A stretch of 64,000 nt of DNA. Source: Ilex aquifolium. Taxonomy: Eukaryota > Streptophyta > Magnoliopsida > Aquifoliales > Aquifoliaceae. Below, in pieces: positions 24,088-36,403 of the stretch. How positions within the stretch are numbered: the first letter of the stretch is position 1; every line of letters begins with the position of its first letter. The notes beneath the pieces were generated by a model. That model made no database searches and was not told the DNA's origin. It saw only the letters and a list, made by a program, of their open reading frames with translations. The stretch is taken from assembly GCA_951799425.1 (NCBI GenBank), contig OX637391.1:46409069-46473068 (forward strand), in the 5' to 3' direction. The position numbers were made by a program, and so were the translations under genes.

Positions 24088-25238
24088 TGTCCAAAGCAAA
24101 AAAATCTGTTTTGGGTCATCTCCATATTTTCTAATTTTGTCGACTTTGACCATAGGACGGAGAGGGATGTTTCGCATCGTGTCCCTCCACGTCCAAGTAG
24201 ATCGATCCAATTATTGGACTAATCTCGGAATTCATGAACTCCTTTTATTTGTTGCATTGAAGATTTGAACCTGTTAATCCTTTAAAGAATTGATATAGCT
24301 AAGCCTACTGTTTTTTGGGCATACCACTTTAGAAGTTATTTTAAGTGCTTTCTTCAGAATTTATTTTCTTTAACTTGTTATTTCTCGTAAGTGATATTGT
24401 CACATTATGGAATTTCGGGTTGGTTTTACTATTAAATATTGGATAGTGAGAAAGCTTCAAAGCAAGAAACAATAGGAAGAAGAAACTAAAAGAAAAGCAG
24501 CCATGGAGGGAGCAAGTCGTTGTAATTTTTATTTATTTTGCTCATCCAATGCAATCTCAGAAACACAAAGATTCGAAAAAGAACTTTAAACCCAAATAAG
24601 CATTTCATCGAACAGTTGGGTTGGGTTGCATACAACATTCTCCATCTTCTAGTCGAAGTCGACAATATTGCAGAATATGAGATGACCTGCAGGATATTTT
24701 TTTGCTTTTGTTCCGCTTGTTAGCAGATCGAGAAAACACCATAGTTTTCGATTTTGGAATTTGCGCTCAAGCCGTTTGTTTCCCTGATTTGAGGCTTAGA
24801 TTTTGGTAGAAAATTTCTTGTGAATTTGGTTTGGCCAATCAGCCTCTCCACGTCAACCACCATGTCATTTGGTCATTTTTTTTTGTCCCCAAATTTGGTC
24901 AATGTAGCATTACTACATCAAATATGTTTAATGGATCGACTGAAATCATTATAAATTTTCTAAATAGGACTGACCCCTAATTATCACATGTTAATATACA
25001 AATGGAAAATTTGAAGGTAGGTCCCCCTATATGGACTTATTTGCACTAAAGTCCGCCAATAAAACTTATTTGTTATGAAGTTCGTTTTTTATCAATTTTA
25101 CCAGACTATCCCTTCTATTTAGAAGTGAAGTAAAACTAAAAATTAAAAACTCCTAAATTTTAGGAGTTTGACTAATTTTAAAAAAATTTCTCTCTCATAT
25201 CTATCTATATCCATATATAGGTTAGAACTATATATCTC
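24088..25238. repeat. Direct repeat X, copy 2
   Basis: Second copy of 9445-10582. Here the sequence runs on past the point where Helitron A begins in copy 1, so it shows what the target looked like without a Helitron. It contains the long-TIR element minus about 210 bp of its left arm. Confidence 0.85.
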
Positions 25239-26465
25239 TCATATATATGTATATATGTGTGTATATATATATATAATAACATTAAAAATAAAAAATAGTA
25301 ACATTCAAATACAAAAAAAAAAGTATCATTTAAATACAAAAAATAATACCATTTAAACATAAAAATAGTATCATTCAAAAATAAAAAATAGTAATATTAT
25401 ATATTAATATTTGAAAAAATAACAGTAGTAACATACTCAATAAAAAATAGTAACATTGAATATCGATATTTCAGAAAAATAGTAATATTTAATATTAACA
25501 TTAAAAAAAAAATAGTAATATTCAAACACAAAAAATAATACCATTTAAACACAAAAACATAGTAACATTCAAAAATAAAAAATAGTAACATTGTATATTA
25601 ATATTTGAAAAAAAAACAATAGTAACATACTCAACAAAAAATAGTAACATTAAATATTTATATTTTCGGAAAAATAGTAACATTCAATATTAACGGTAAC
25701 ATGCTTATCAAAAAAAATAGTAACATGTTCAATAAAAAATAGTAACATGCACACACACAACAAAACAGAAATAGTAACATGAAAAAAAAATTGTACTGGT
25801 ACAACATCGTCTTCTTCACAAAAATACACAACCAACTAAATCGAGACCTAACAAACAACATAATAGCAGCAACCTTAACAAACAACAATAGCAGGACAAC
25901 GCGCGACGATCCACATAAACGAATGTAAACAGATCCACTCTGTTCGGGGTCTTGGTTGAATCCGAGTTAGTGCACAATTCTACTTGGCATTTTCGACAAA
26001 ATCTGAGGGCAATTTAGGTGGAATCAAAGCTTTGCTCATGGTGGGTGCATATTAATGGAATCAAGAGCTTTTTTGGTGGTGAGCTTCGGTGTCAACATCT
26101 TCGTTCATGGTGTGGAAGAAAAAACTCAGAATTGTTGGTGAATAACTAGAATAATGTGGATCATGAATTTGAATTTTAAATTTTATGGTCAAATCTTATG
26201 GGCATGAATTAAGGGTAGAATTAAGGGGTAAAGAATCTGAGTGTTTCTCAATTAGGAAAGAGAATTAAGGTTTAATACTATTGAAACATTATAAGAAGGA
26301 CATTTTGGAGTTTTAAAAAAATAATGGATTTAACTACTAATTATTAAGATAAAAAACGAACTTATTACCAAATAAGTTTATTTGACGGACTCAAGTCATT
26401 ATAAGTTCTTTAAGGAAGACTCAATCTCAATTTTCACTATACAAATATAAAAAGTCCAATTATGA
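24985..26465. mobile_element. Foldback element with minisatellite core
   Basis: The left arm (about 24990-25165) and an inverted, more diverged right arm (about 26290-26465) share AAACTTATTTG...AAGTTCGTTTTTTATC and GGACTT...AAGTCC blocks. The centre holds the TAGTAACAT array and about 500 bp of unrecognised sequence. The left arm alone also appears at about 10349-10582 in repeat X copy 1. No transposase is visible. Confidence 0.5.
25270..25785. repeat. AT-rich minisatellite of AAAAATAGTAACAT-like units
   Basis: Many degenerate copies of an AAAAATAGTAACATT/ATTCAAA-type unit of roughly 30-60 bp. Larger blocks are duplicated (25400-25470 resembles 25590-25660). ORFs across it are artefacts of the repeat. 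Confidence 0.75.
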
Positions 26466-27511
26466 CTCATTTAAAAGTCCATTAGAAGTGGCAGGCCGAA
26501 AATCTCCTTTTTATTTGATGGGTTAGCCCAGTCCACGAGCAAGCACAAGTTGTTGTCAGGCCCAATCCTACCTAATGCAACCATAATCGATTACGGGAAA
26601 TTAAGTTTTGAATGAATAATATTATAGAAGAGGCTTATCTTTCTTTGTCCCAATTATTATGGTATGTGCAGGATTCAACAGATTTACTGAAGTCTTTAAG
26701 ATTGGTATTCTGTGTGAATCAATTGATGAATTTACTCGAATTTGATTCATTTGTGATTGATCAAACCTGATGGCCGTGCATTGATTCTTGCTCAACTCAA
26801 CTTGAACCAACTGAGTTATGAGGAAAAAAATTAACTACTAAACCAAATTCTGTTCAAGTAACAATAAAATCAAGCTCTAGGAGTTCAGATTTCTCCAAGA
26901 CTTATTAGAGAAGAGAGGGAGAGAGTGCATATGACTTTAGAGCCAAACCTAGCCACACATTTCATCTCGTTTACAAATAATCTTAGCGACTTGATTAACT
27001 TTAGTTCATTTTGCAATTTAAACGAGCCTCAACAAGCCGAAAACCAAACTGAGCTTGAACTGCTTGCGCATCCATGGGATGGGTTGAATTTCTCCAGTTC
27101 AAGCTCCTCCTGCTCAACATCAAAACTGTAAGGATGACAGTACTAACAAAATCATTTGGTTATTTAAGAGCAAGCATGTGACTCTCCGGATTTATCTCCA
27201 TATAGGGTTGCTAGATTATGCTGTACATGATTAAATCCAGGTTATTTTCCTACTTGGAAGGTGATTCTAAACATTGCATGAAATAAAAACAGACAGAAAG
27301 TAGGTGCCTTCATTGGTCGAGGAATGCCTTCATAGTGTGTGTTTGTGTATAGAATTTCTATTCTTCTATATTTTAAAGAGTTTGTGGGGAGTTGTTCATA
27401 AAAAAACTCAATAAGAGCAATTCTAGGAAATTAATTTCAGGATCCAATTCAATATAGGTCTCAGCATTTCTAAATTAAGTCTAAATACTATTTTCCTTAA
27501 TATAATATAGG
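26466..27511. other. Unassigned intergenic DNA
   Basis: No gene or structured repeat recognised. Around 26980-27110 are motifs like those of decayed plant DNA transposons (AAACGAGCCTCAA), too weak to delimit. Confidence 0.35.
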
Positions 27512-27599
27512 GAATTCAGGCGACAGGTACAAAGTCAAAATCTATTACCAAAGTACGGTTCTTTTACAACTTTATTACCAAAATGCAGCTATTTTGAAC

Positions 27600-27945
27600 T
27601 TATTTACCAATCAACGACACTTTTTAAAAGCGGAATCAACAAATCCGACTTCAAGTGAAAGCAGAATTACTAAGTACGACTTTATATGAAAGCGAAATCA
27701 AGAAGTACGACTTCATCTGGTAAAGCAGAATTATAAAATCCGTTTTTGTTCTGCAAGCATATTTATCAAAACTGCTTTTAAAAGGAAAAACTGTGCTTAT
27801 GTTCCAATGAAAGGGGATGTGTTAAACCCACTTTCATTATAAGACGGATTTAATGATAACGCTTTCATTAGAACGCAGACTTCTTGAAAACGCTTTCTAA
27901 TGAAAGCGTGTTTAACACATCCGCTTTCAAAGTGCTACCTATATA
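27600..27945. repeat. Subterminal repeat array of the MULE
   Basis: About four diverged units of ~42-45 bp (GAAAGCAGAATTACTAAGTA-like, 27610-27760). These are followed by several opposed copies of AACGCTTTCATT / AATGAAAGCG (27820-27935) that could pair as hairpins. Such arrays near transposon ends often bind transposase; that role is inferred here. Confidence 0.5.
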
Positions 27946-27960
27946 TACCCTTCCCAACCC

Positions 27961-28528
27961 ACGTTTACATTAAAAAATTAATAACTACCCCCCGGTATCA
28001 CATTTTTTGAACGTATTGAAAAATTATTTTTAGTATATTAGAAAATGAAATTACGGTATTGGAAAGTTATCCAACTTGTACACTGATAACAATAAAAAAA
28101 ATAAAAACCCGAGTGAGACTATTTCTACGTAGTCCCACAAATGAAAATTTTATTCCCACCCCTATTAAACAATAAATAATAAAACTATTAAGTTCACCCT
28201 TTATAATTTCCAAAAATACTACCCATCGTACCCCTCCCCACCCCACACAAACAAAACCTTAAATCCTAAACATTAAAAAACCATACCCGCTGAAACTATT
28301 ATTATCCAAAAAAGAGAATAACAATCGTCCCCCCAAATCCCAACCAACAAACCCTAAACCATGGGGAAAGAGATTTTATTTCTTTTGCAATAAAAACTTT
28401 ACAAAAAAGCATTTAAAATGAAGAGACGTTATGTCTTTTGCTGAAATAGAACTATAAGATTTTATTTTAAACAATATAATACAAAAATATTAGTCATAAT
28501 ATTTCTAATGACGATCATATTTCCAACA
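27961..28528. other. Non-coding stretch between repeat array and small minus-strand ORF
   Basis: AT-rich with C-rich patches (CCCCTCCCCACCCC near 28233). No coding signal recognised. It may include the 3' end of the 28529-29164 transcript. Confidence 0.4.
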
Positions 28529-29164
28529 TCATAGTAGTGTGCCATGTAAGCAAAGAGTAGCAGGAAGAAAATTTGCACAATGATCATCATCACTTGATTC
28601 TTCAAAATCAGAAAGTTCATTGTCAGAAGCCAATGATTGATCAAATAGTATTGCATTAATAGGCTCTATAGGGTCTGAATGTTCAATCTTTGCCTTTGCA
28701 ATAAGGTGGAATTGATTTAGCTGTCGTTCCATCTGATCATTCTCAAGAGCCAGTGTTGCAATGATATCATAGTAGTTATCCGTGCACCATTCCACATACA
28801 TTTCAGCTGAACGTGTCTGTGGCACTCGTAATCCATGTTAACGACAATATACTTCAAGTTCACAGCGCTTGAAATAAGATTTCAACCAACTTGGTCCCGG
28901 TAGCTGATAATAAAACTCTAGAGGTGGAACAAAAGTTGCAGGTCCAATCATCACATGGCCGACTTCGGCGAAAGGGTTATGAATGTTGATTGGCTCATTC
29001 TTAAAGGAACGTAATTTTCCATACCATGTTACTCCAGTGGGATCTGTGTAATTACCGGGTTCTGGTGAACTGAATGAAGAAAATATTTCATGATGCCAGT
29101 GGTTGGTTGGGAATGAGTCATCGTTAGGTTGGCTTGAAAACCCATGTAGTGATGTTGTTGACAT
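28529..29164 (-). pseudogene. Small MULE ORF of unknown function, acidic C-terminus
   Basis: One minus-strand frame of about 211 codons from ATG at 29164, interrupted by a single TAA (about 28838). The N-terminal half is aromatic and Pro-rich (FVPPLEFYYQLPGPSWLKSY). The second half has a helical, Gln/Glu-rich segment and then an acidic Ser-rich tail (SDFEESSDDDH). No signal peptide or membrane segment is seen. A TATA-like box at 29204-29211 lies about 40 nt upstream of the ATG. No family is recognised. Its position beside the plant-mobile-domain gene and its shared promoter with the plus-strand ORF suggest an element-encoded accessory protein; this is inference. Confidence 0.5.
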
Positions 29165-29587
29165 TATAGTGTATGTATGGTTTACATTGCAGTTAAGTAG
29201 CTGTATTTAAACAGGAACGTAACTTATTTTAAAATTACATTCATTGAACTGAGTAATAAAATACTGCAGTGAAAATACACTGACGAGTGAACTATGATAG
29301 CGACAAGACACTGATACAGTGTTGTGCTAAAACAGATGCTGATGACATAACATTGTCAACTTTGTACAAACAGTGTTGTGTTAAATCACCACTGACGACT
29401 TAACACTGATAGTGATGTGCTTTGTTCAGTGATGAGACAAATCAGAAGTGTTGCACGAATAGTCAAATCATCATATTTAAAAAAAAATTAGCCACAGCTG
29501 CCTAAACAGTTACCATGACTACCATTAGCATATCACTATAAATTGATTGTATGTGTTGCTCTGTTACCATACTTATCAACTGCAAAC
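29165..29587. promoter_or_regulatory. Divergent promoter region
   Basis: It separates the two divergently oriented small ORFs. Each side has a TATA-like box at a similar distance: TATTTAAA at 29204-29211 for the minus ORF, TATAAAT at 29537-29543 for the plus ORF, each about 40-45 nt from its ATG. Between them are repeated palindromic motifs of the ACACTGATACAGTGTTGTG / ACACTGATAGTGATGTG type (about 29310-29425). Confidence 0.5.
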
Positions 29588-29992
29588 ATGAGTTATAGTC
29601 CACGCTCAGTGTTTGAAACTATGGGCTATCATTGGGCGTTAGAGGATGAATTTTTCTATCCTCTAAATCCTCGTTTACGTTTATAACAGAGGTCAATGAA
29701 TAGAATGAGGGAAGAATGACAATATCGTTTGAATGAGAGAGAAGTTCTAAGTGAAGATTTACGCATTTGTAACAAACGCAAGCCGCGACAAATTGTCATT
29801 AATATGTCAATTGAAGCACCACAAGAGTTGGAAGGTGCATTGTGGCGTATTCGTGCTGAAAACAACCGTATGACAATATGGCAAAATCGGTACAACCTCC
29901 GCCGAATTGCAGGCGACCGTGTTGCAGAAGGTTTGGTTGAGGAAGCACGTTTGTTCAGTTGTCTACGGAAGGAGGACGTGTTTCTGAGTTGA
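29588..29992 (+). pseudogene. Small basic MULE ORF of unknown function
   Basis: A 134-codon plus-strand frame from ATG at 29588 with two internal stops (TAA 29684-29686, TGA 29717-29719). Both could come from CAA and CGA by one C-to-T change. The protein is charged and Arg-rich with long helical stretches (for example NEREVLSEDLRICNKRKPRQ), perhaps a small coiled-coil or nucleic-acid-binding protein. No family is recognised. It is the only plus-strand gene seen in the MULE and runs opposite to the transposase. Confidence 0.5.
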
Positions 29993-30595
29993 AATTTCGG
30001 ACGAAGAAAATTTCTCATGATGAAGATTTCTTGATCAATAAACATTTACGCATATGTTGGTTTATCATCCAGGGGTTGAAATAATGTGTGTCGTTTGTTA
30101 TAATCATGATTATAAGATTGTACTACTGTGTTGTTGTAGTTTATCTGTATTGTCATTATGTAGTGCTAAAATATAATATACCGTTTGTTGTCTTATTTTA
30201 TCTTACCCATTGAAGTGGAAAACAACGCTAAACATAACAATGCATACAATATATAGAAAATACATATACATTTGTAAACAATAGAAATGACATGTTGGAA
30301 TAAATTATGTATTGTAAATACTGACTTTAAACATAATGAATTTACAAAAATTTCGGTAGAGTTTCCCTTAAAACTCTGTCATACCAAAATAATTTTGCCA
30401 TGTATACACCATATCAAAACAACAGCAATCACAACAACACAACCATAATGACATATGCACCACAACTACCACCACCAACACCCAACCACAACATCACAAA
30501 CACCCCACCACACATTGGAAACATATATACATAGAAACAAATCTACAATATACATGTGCAAAATAAATGTCAAAAAATGATAAAACATGACAACA
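29993..30595. other. Non-coding, between convergent small ORF and plant-mobile-domain gene
   Basis: AT-rich and AC-rich sequence with no coding signal; probably the 3' flanks of two convergent transcripts. Confidence 0.45.
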
Positions 30596-33436
30596 CTAAG
30601 TGCCACAAGACGGCTTCTTCCTTAGCCGTTTCTGATGCCTATTCTCTAATGGTAAAGGCTCGCCATCAATCACCTGTGACACTGGATCTCTGAATGAAAT
30701 AGTATCTCTGCCTTTGCCTCTATCTCTGCCTCGACCACCCCGTCCTCTACCACCGTGGGCTCTAACACCTCCAAATCTGCCACCTCGCCCTCGACCTCGA
30801 ACTAATGAAGTTAGATGGGCAAGTGGAGTCGTAACACGTTGTTGTGACTTATGTACAATTACGGGAGTCATAGTAAGTCCTATACCATGACCCTGCGTGA
30901 CCTCATCTGATGGCTGTGAAATCTGAACATCTGTCCGAGCTGACGTCATCAATGCATTGTGACAGATAGGCTGGATGGGCAAGGTGACTCCTGAAGCATC
31001 TGATGTGTATGTGTCTGGTCCTGCCATGGGGGAAACATGTCTTGCGGGGTACTCAGATGGTATGGAGGTCTAGGTCAATGGTGGTGGATGGGGTATAGTA
31101 TGTGTTGATGTATGGTGGGGACTCGATGTGGATGGTGCCTCTACACGTACTACGAATGGTGTCTATGGATGCTGAGATCCACTAGGTCCTGTTGTACGCT
31201 CTGCTACACTCGACTCTAGTACTGTGTCGACACCGACATCTACCCGAATATCAGGTCGGTGACGTGGACGTCTCTGTCGTCGTATAACAATACCATAAGG
31301 CCTCGTAGGTACATCGGGTGGTGCACGCGGTGCAGTATGTGGTATATGTAGAAGTTCGATGTGGACGGTACAATGGAGATGATGGTCTTCTCGAACCGCC
31401 TCGAGGCAAGTGGAGCTAAGCGATCGGGCGGCCTGCAGTGCCTGTGTATGTGTTGCGTTCGTACCGTCCTTAAGGGCATCTTGTGCGATCTGGTGAATAT
31501 GAACAAGTGTATGCTCCTGTAAATGTAAAAACCACATAAATTAGGATAATATAAAATATGTATTTGTAAATCATAATTAAAATGACAAATGCACTTAGCT
31601 ATTATCTTACCAATATGTCGACTACGCTACCCATAGGCTGGAATCCGATATGTGGAGTATCTACTGGAGGTCCGATCAATCGTCGAGTGATACGATTGTA
31701 CCAAACCATGTAGGCACGAAAACTCATATTGGACACACCTGTATGTGTCTCCCCCGCGATAAGATGCTATCGCCAGTGGGTCCAGACATCTACAGATGAT
31801 TGATGTACAATACTCCAGTCATAACCACCTCTGCCGCGTCGATCAGTAGCATGAAGAGCAGACCCAGTGTCGCATGGCTGAGGGATACCCTGTCTAAAAC
31901 CAAACTGGCGCATGACACGATCAGGAAAATGTCACTCTACTAATGCAAAACATATAAGTGGTGCACGCGTCATCCATAAGTCGCTCCCAATAGTGTAATA
32001 TGTCGGTAAGTCTGTTATGACCTCTGCAGTATATGACATCCACACCATCTACAGCAAAGGAAAATACTCAATTTACATGTAAGTCTAAAAACGTTTGACA
32101 TTATAATATAGTTTACGTTGGTATACAAATTAAACCTGCTCATCGCGCATCTGGTCTAGTTAATCTCTATAATGTCTGAAGACGTGTCTGGGGCTGTGTA
32201 CATACGATGTCATATGCACATTCCACCTGCAACACAAAAAATAATTCATTTCGATCATTGGTGTAAAAATACATTACTACGCTCAACTATTAATTCAACG
32301 TTACACACCTGCACCCCAACAGACTCCTATGTAATGGATCATGATGGTCAGGCATCTCCTCTGCAGTAGCGGGTACCTCTGTAGCAATCCCAGCATCAGG
32401 CCCCTCCGGCACGTGAAACACATCGGTTATATCTACCGCTGCTGCTTGATGAGGTAGTACTCTCTCAGGACGGATATGTGTAAGTCGTTCCCATGCTCAC
32501 AACTATTCAATTAAAATGTAAAATATTTTTTAGTTTTCATTCTAATTAACATAACTTATAATTATATGTAAATGCAACAATATCTGTAATATAACTAGCG
32601 GTCCTCCAATGTTGGATGTGTCTAGGGCAGTGGCGCGACACATCTCACAGTACAAGCACGATAGAGCTGCACTGTCCCAACTCAATCTCCCTGACGCATC
32701 TAGGTCCTCAAGATGCTGTAAGTACATAAGTCCAACCTTGTTCTGTGACTTGTCTGGAAAAATGTAAACCCCGATGAGAAGCAAAATGTAGGCACGGGCA
32801 TATCGATCAATGGTGATGGCATCAGTATCATCTCGGAACAGCGCAACAAATATAGCAACAAGAGTGGTCATCTTAAGTCGAGATCCAGTGAAAGCAGTGT
32901 CCAGTGGTCTATTGCCTAGATGCTGGTCACAGTAATCCTGCCACGCATGCACTGTGCGATGTGTGTCAACACCGATCACTGCATCACCGTCAATGGAGAG
33001 TCTGAAAAGTAGTGTCATGTCCTGCAATGTAACCGTCGTCTCGCCTATGGACAAATGAAAAGTATGCGTCTCTACCCTCCACCGTTCCACTAATGTAGTG
33101 ACCAAATGGTGGTCCAGCTGTATAAACCTAATACTATGTATCCCATAAAATTCGGCAGTCATAACACACCGCAATACCCTATCATCGGGTCGTCGCAAAC
33201 GACGCATAGTCGCCTCAGCTCGACATCACTTCAATAGTGCTAATTCCTTTAATAATTACCAAAATTCATTAATATGTAGAAAATGTGGGTTAAGGTCTAA
33301 ATATATGTATTGTACTTAGTAAATTACGTGTCTGTCCATTCCATATCTGTGTGGACCGATGTCGTGCCTGCAAGTATAATACTGCTGGGTCTACTAGCCC
33401 CGGGTGTACTAAGTCACACGTCTGCTGACGCTCCAT
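30596..33436 (-). pseudogene. Plant mobile domain (PMD, MAIN-like) protein, six exons
   Basis: Exons inferred from splice sites and frame: 33436-33328, about 33227-32584, 32502-32309, 32226-32136, 32048-31611, 31516-30596, totalling about 800 codons. The PMD signature is clear (VERWRVETHTFHL, GETTVTLQDM, LICFALVE, PDRVMRQFGFRQGIPQPCD). The last exon is low-complexity with an RGG-rich tail (GRGRGGRFGG) and basic C-terminus. PMD proteins include the Arabidopsis silencing factors MAIN and MAIL1 and many transposon-borne copies. At least six stops interrupt it (for example 32497, 32160, 31932, 31767, 31160); several sit where the family has Trp or Gln. The exon 2 donor reads AT instead of GT. The exon 2 start is uncertain by 1-2 nt. 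The copy cannot be functional as it stands. Confidence 0.75.
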
Positions 33437-33799
33437 ACCTCATTCCCATTAAATGACATTGCAGTAAGTTATTGTCTATACACTAATAACAAAAATTACA
33501 TACACTCGTTAAATACACATTAAATTACATGTCACTTTATAGGGTAATACAATAAACTAAAATGTATTGTTCTTTATTTAATACATGTCATTACAACAAA
33601 CTGCGCTCTACATCTGATAATATATGTCTAATGAATTTTACAAAGTTTATTCTTCATTAGACATATAATTATCTAATATGTATTTTTCATTGTTTAATAC
33701 ATTATTGTGCTCTACATCTGATAATTCTCGTCCATATGCATTTTTAACCATGTCGCTTGCAACGTGAACCATATAATATCGCCACCTACGAACCAACAT

Positions 33800-34090
33800 T
33801 CAATTATTCTCCTTCCGAACTTGAGTAACTGGTGATTCGTAATCTTCTTTGTTTCTCCTTTGCATCATAAGAGATCTTCGGTGTGACACCGATATACCAA
33901 GTACTCTTAACTCAGTGCATAAATCGTTTGACTCATTAGCACGAAATGCCCATTCTCGTCTTACTCCAGCATAATACTCTTTTGGGTCAATAAATTTCTC
34001 TATTTTGTAATCATCGTTTCGCTCTTTTAACAGCCAACCCGTTTGTTGTCTGCAATTGTTAGCAACTATTGGTCCTCGTGATGTAGACAT
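33800..34090 (-). CDS. Small unrecognised ORF between transposase and PMD gene
   Basis: A 96-codon minus-strand frame with a good ATG (34090) and a hydrophilic, Arg/Glu-rich product (for example KFIDPKEYYAGVRREWAFR). There is no signal peptide, membrane segment or known domain. Unlike its neighbours it has no internal stop, but its short length means this could be chance. It may be an accessory MULE protein or an exon of a neighbouring gene. Confidence 0.35.
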   Translation of the reverse strand: MSTSRGPIVANNCRQQTGWLLKERNDDYKIEKFIDPKEYYAGVRREWAFRANESNDLCTELRVLGISVSHRRSLMMQRRNKEDYESPVTQVRKENN

Positions 34091-35191
34091 AGTTTAGTTG
34101 AATTACATATCTACAATAATTACAAAATGTGAATATAGGCAAAAAATAACGAACAACGATGTAATTACATTAACACAATTACTACATTTTCATCGTTAGA
34201 AAATGTGAACATAGTTATTCGGATCAACAGACTTCATATATTACAGCCACACATTACATTAGAATCTATATTCACTGACACCTATGCACATCCTCTACTG
34301 TTCTTGATCGGCACGTGCGTCGATCGTGGTCTGGTTGACCACACAATCTGCATTGATACGTACTACGACCCTGTCGTATGTCCATTTCATTTCGGATGCG
34401 AGTAGATTGGGTACGACCCTTCATGCGTAGTAGATTCGGATTAGGACATACTTTTGGACTAGTGCATGCATCCCAATAGTCAGCATGATGCAGTTGATGA
34501 AATTCAGCAGCCCAAACGGCATCATGGACAACAATAGTGTATATCTCATCAACATACTATCACGGGTCTAAATGCCTCTTGGAAAAAAGTGTCATCGCAT
34601 GAGAGTATGACATTTTACAGGTGTTTCACTTCTCACATGAAAATGTGCGACTTAAAATGTTTAGTACTTGTGCATTACCTTTTTTAGTGACCACATATGC
34701 CTCCCCGGTGGTTCGACTGAATGTGGTAACATTTTGACTGACTTTTTTGATTGAAACATACGACATCTTCTCCACAGCGTGAGGTGTGAACGCGCACCCA
34801 CTATCTGACGCCGAACCACACCTTTCATTGAAATACTGAACAACCTTGTAAAATATTGTTTCAACGCATGACGTGATTGGTAAATATCGTGTTTTTTTTA
34901 ATACACAGTTGAACACCTCCGAAATGTTGGTTGTCATGACTCCATAATGTCTTCCACCGTCATGTGCAAGTGACCACTGCTCTTTTGGTATCTAATCAAG
35001 CCAATGAACTGCGAATGAGTTGAGTTCTTTGATTTCTGCTATAATCTTGTCATACTTGCGGATTTGATGTGCAGTACCAGCATCCCAGACTAGACGTTTA
35101 AGATGAGAGTTATAAAACTTACTGTTGAAGTTACTGTGGACATGTCGTAAGCAAAATCGATGGTATGCATACGATGTTTGCCAGCCGAAAC

Positions 35192-36403
35192 TGTGAAACC
35201 CCGGAAAATTTAAACTTTGACGAACAAGAGCAACAGGTGAATTGTCACTTCGGTCCTAGTTGAAAAACTGAATTTTTCTAGATCTCGGATGACGAAACGG
35301 ACTTCGCCGTTGAATTCATCTCGCGAAATCTAGTGACCATGTAAAATTTCATCAAATTCCGAAATAGTCAGAATTTTTCACGTTTTACGAGACAGTCGGG
35401 TCTCGGGTGACCCCAAAAACGAAATTTTGGACAAAATGTGAGAAAATTGAAAATAATTTAATTAGAGTTCATATAAAATAATTTGAACTTAAATCGGGAC
35501 GAATTTTAATCGTTTCGGGACGAAAATAAACCCGAACGAAGAGGGGGCGTGTGGCGCGATCTGAACCACACATTGAAAAATATAAATAGGCTTAAAATTC
35601 TGATTTTTCAGCAGAAAAAATCTGCTGAAATCAGTCTGGGTTCAGACGTTGAAGGGAGAGAGGAGAAAAGTTTGATCTCCAAGCTTCCCGCTCCGATTCC
35701 GGGAGTTCCGTAAAGAGAGTCGGGGTGGACTCGGGTTGGATGTACATGAGTGGATTTCATCTCATTCACGGCATGGCTTAATGGCATTCCATCATTGAAT
35801 TGCATTCTTGATTGGAATGGTTATGGAAATTATGGATGTTGCATGTGAACATTTCATGTGCATATAGGTTGAGGAGTAGCCTCTGTAGGAATTTCTCTAC
35901 TGGGCGTTGGCTCACCCTATACGGGAACAATTTCAGGTGCGGGAGGTTCACCGACGCACGGCTCAAGTTTGGGCCCTCATGGTTGAAGAAAGGCCGACAT
36001 GTGGTCTTAGCCTTATTTCATGTGAAAACATTTGAAATATTATGTCTTTGGCATGTAAATTAAGCAAATTAATTGTAATAGAATATATGTGAATAATTGT
36101 TAATCTAACCTTGTATGTTATATAAGTATGGTTAATTGGACCCAGTGTGGCCAATGTTTACTTATACATGGACCCGGTGCGGCTATTGCTTTATATTTGA
36201 CCTCGGATGGGTCTGGTAATTGTGTATTGCACAGGTTGGGTATTGGGTAGAGCTCCCCATACAAAGGAGACTCTGCCCAAATTTCGTAAGTTATGGACCC
36301 CGGTAAATGGGGCATAACATTGTGATATCGAGATACTAGGTATCTATAGGTATTCCGCGGGTTGATGGGTAATCAACGGACCCCCGGATTTTGGGGCGTC
36401 ACA
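35192..36403 (+). repeat. 5' LTR, 1212 bp, internally deleted
   Basis: TATAAATAG at 35581-35589 is a likely LTR promoter. Relative to the 3' LTR it lacks about 1.86 kb at position 35711, where TTCCG joins TAAAGAGAG. A GT dinucleotide is shared at the junction, which suggests end-joining or slippage. Confidence 0.9.

Noticed and set aside
9445..25238. Repeat X copies as long terminal repeats of a 15.8-kb retrotransposon
   Set aside because: Copy 1 is part of a complete long-TIR element that extends left of the repeat, there is no primer site or polypurine tract, and no retroelement protein lies between the copies.
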